A DNA stretch of 32,353 nt from positions 1 through 32,353 of the forward strand of contig JAUYGX010000031.1 of NCBI GenBank assembly GCA_030690365.1, written 5' to 3'. Below are positions 32,230 through 32,353 of the stretch, one piece after another; the stretch's first letter is position 1, and the number at the start of each line of letters is the position of its first letter. The notes below the pieces were generated by a model, which was not told where the DNA came from, did no database searches, and worked only from the letters and a program-made list of their open reading frames with translations. The translations under genes and the position numbers were made by a program. The stretch comes from Bacteroidales bacterium (GTDB lineage Bacteria > Bacteroidota > Bacteroidia > Bacteroidales > F082).

Positions 32230-32353
32230 TTTAATTTTGGGTGCATTTTCTGGATTATTCTTTTTTAAGATGAGATTATAACTTTCAAAGATATTTTTTC
32301 GCTATTAGGTTTTATGGTGCATTGAGATGGTTATTTCATAAAAAAAATACAGA

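Overview
The window looks like chromosomal DNA of a Bacteroidota member, probably an environmental Bacteroidales/Marinilabiliales-type organism. This rests on the gene content: a GH92 mannosidase beside a propeller-type histidine kinase, a DAHP synthase with a C-terminal chorismate mutase, several TPR proteins and a BNR/VPS10-like secreted protein. It also rests on several copies of the Bacteroidota -7 promoter element TAnnTTTG just upstream of genes, and few Shine-Dalgarno sequences. The lineage is an inference from gene families; no rRNA is present.

Layout. (1) 1-2.4 kb: an AT-rich accessory patch next to a tRNA-Thr. Two unrecognised exported proteins on the minus strand are each followed, within 5-6 bases of the stop codon, by a 130-140 bp imperfect palindrome, and a shorter palindrome precedes the first gene. 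This matches integron gene cassettes (ORF plus attC-like site), although no integrase is visible. (2) 2.8-7.5 kb: a secreted TPR protein, a two-gene glycosyltransferase operon with a decayed copy of the GT2 3' end behind it, and an ECF sigma factor with a small membrane protein. (3) 7.6-16.7 kb: radA, then two divergent membrane histidine kinases without response regulators, the second followed after 7 bp by a GH92 alpha-mannosidase. (4) 17.1-23.5 kb: a beta-CASP metallo-beta-lactamase protein, then a four-gene transport operon (symporter small-subunit-like protein, Na+/solute symporter of the ActP type, TPR membrane protein, outer-membrane barrel). (5) 24-32.2 kb: DAHP synthase/chorismate mutase, an AAA_14/DUF4143 ATPase with twin operator-like palindromes, a lipoprotein di-haem cytochrome c peroxidase, a polytopic membrane protein and a large secreted BNR-repeat protein.

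The most unusual part is the left-edge array. The ends of its palindromes covary within each cassette rather than within each site, which is what excision and integration at a fixed point in the arm would produce. Most of the rest is ordinary core or semi-core sequence, with smaller curiosities: a transporter subunit with a large insert, a Crp/Fnr-type palindrome before the symporter operon, and a glycosyltransferase relic.
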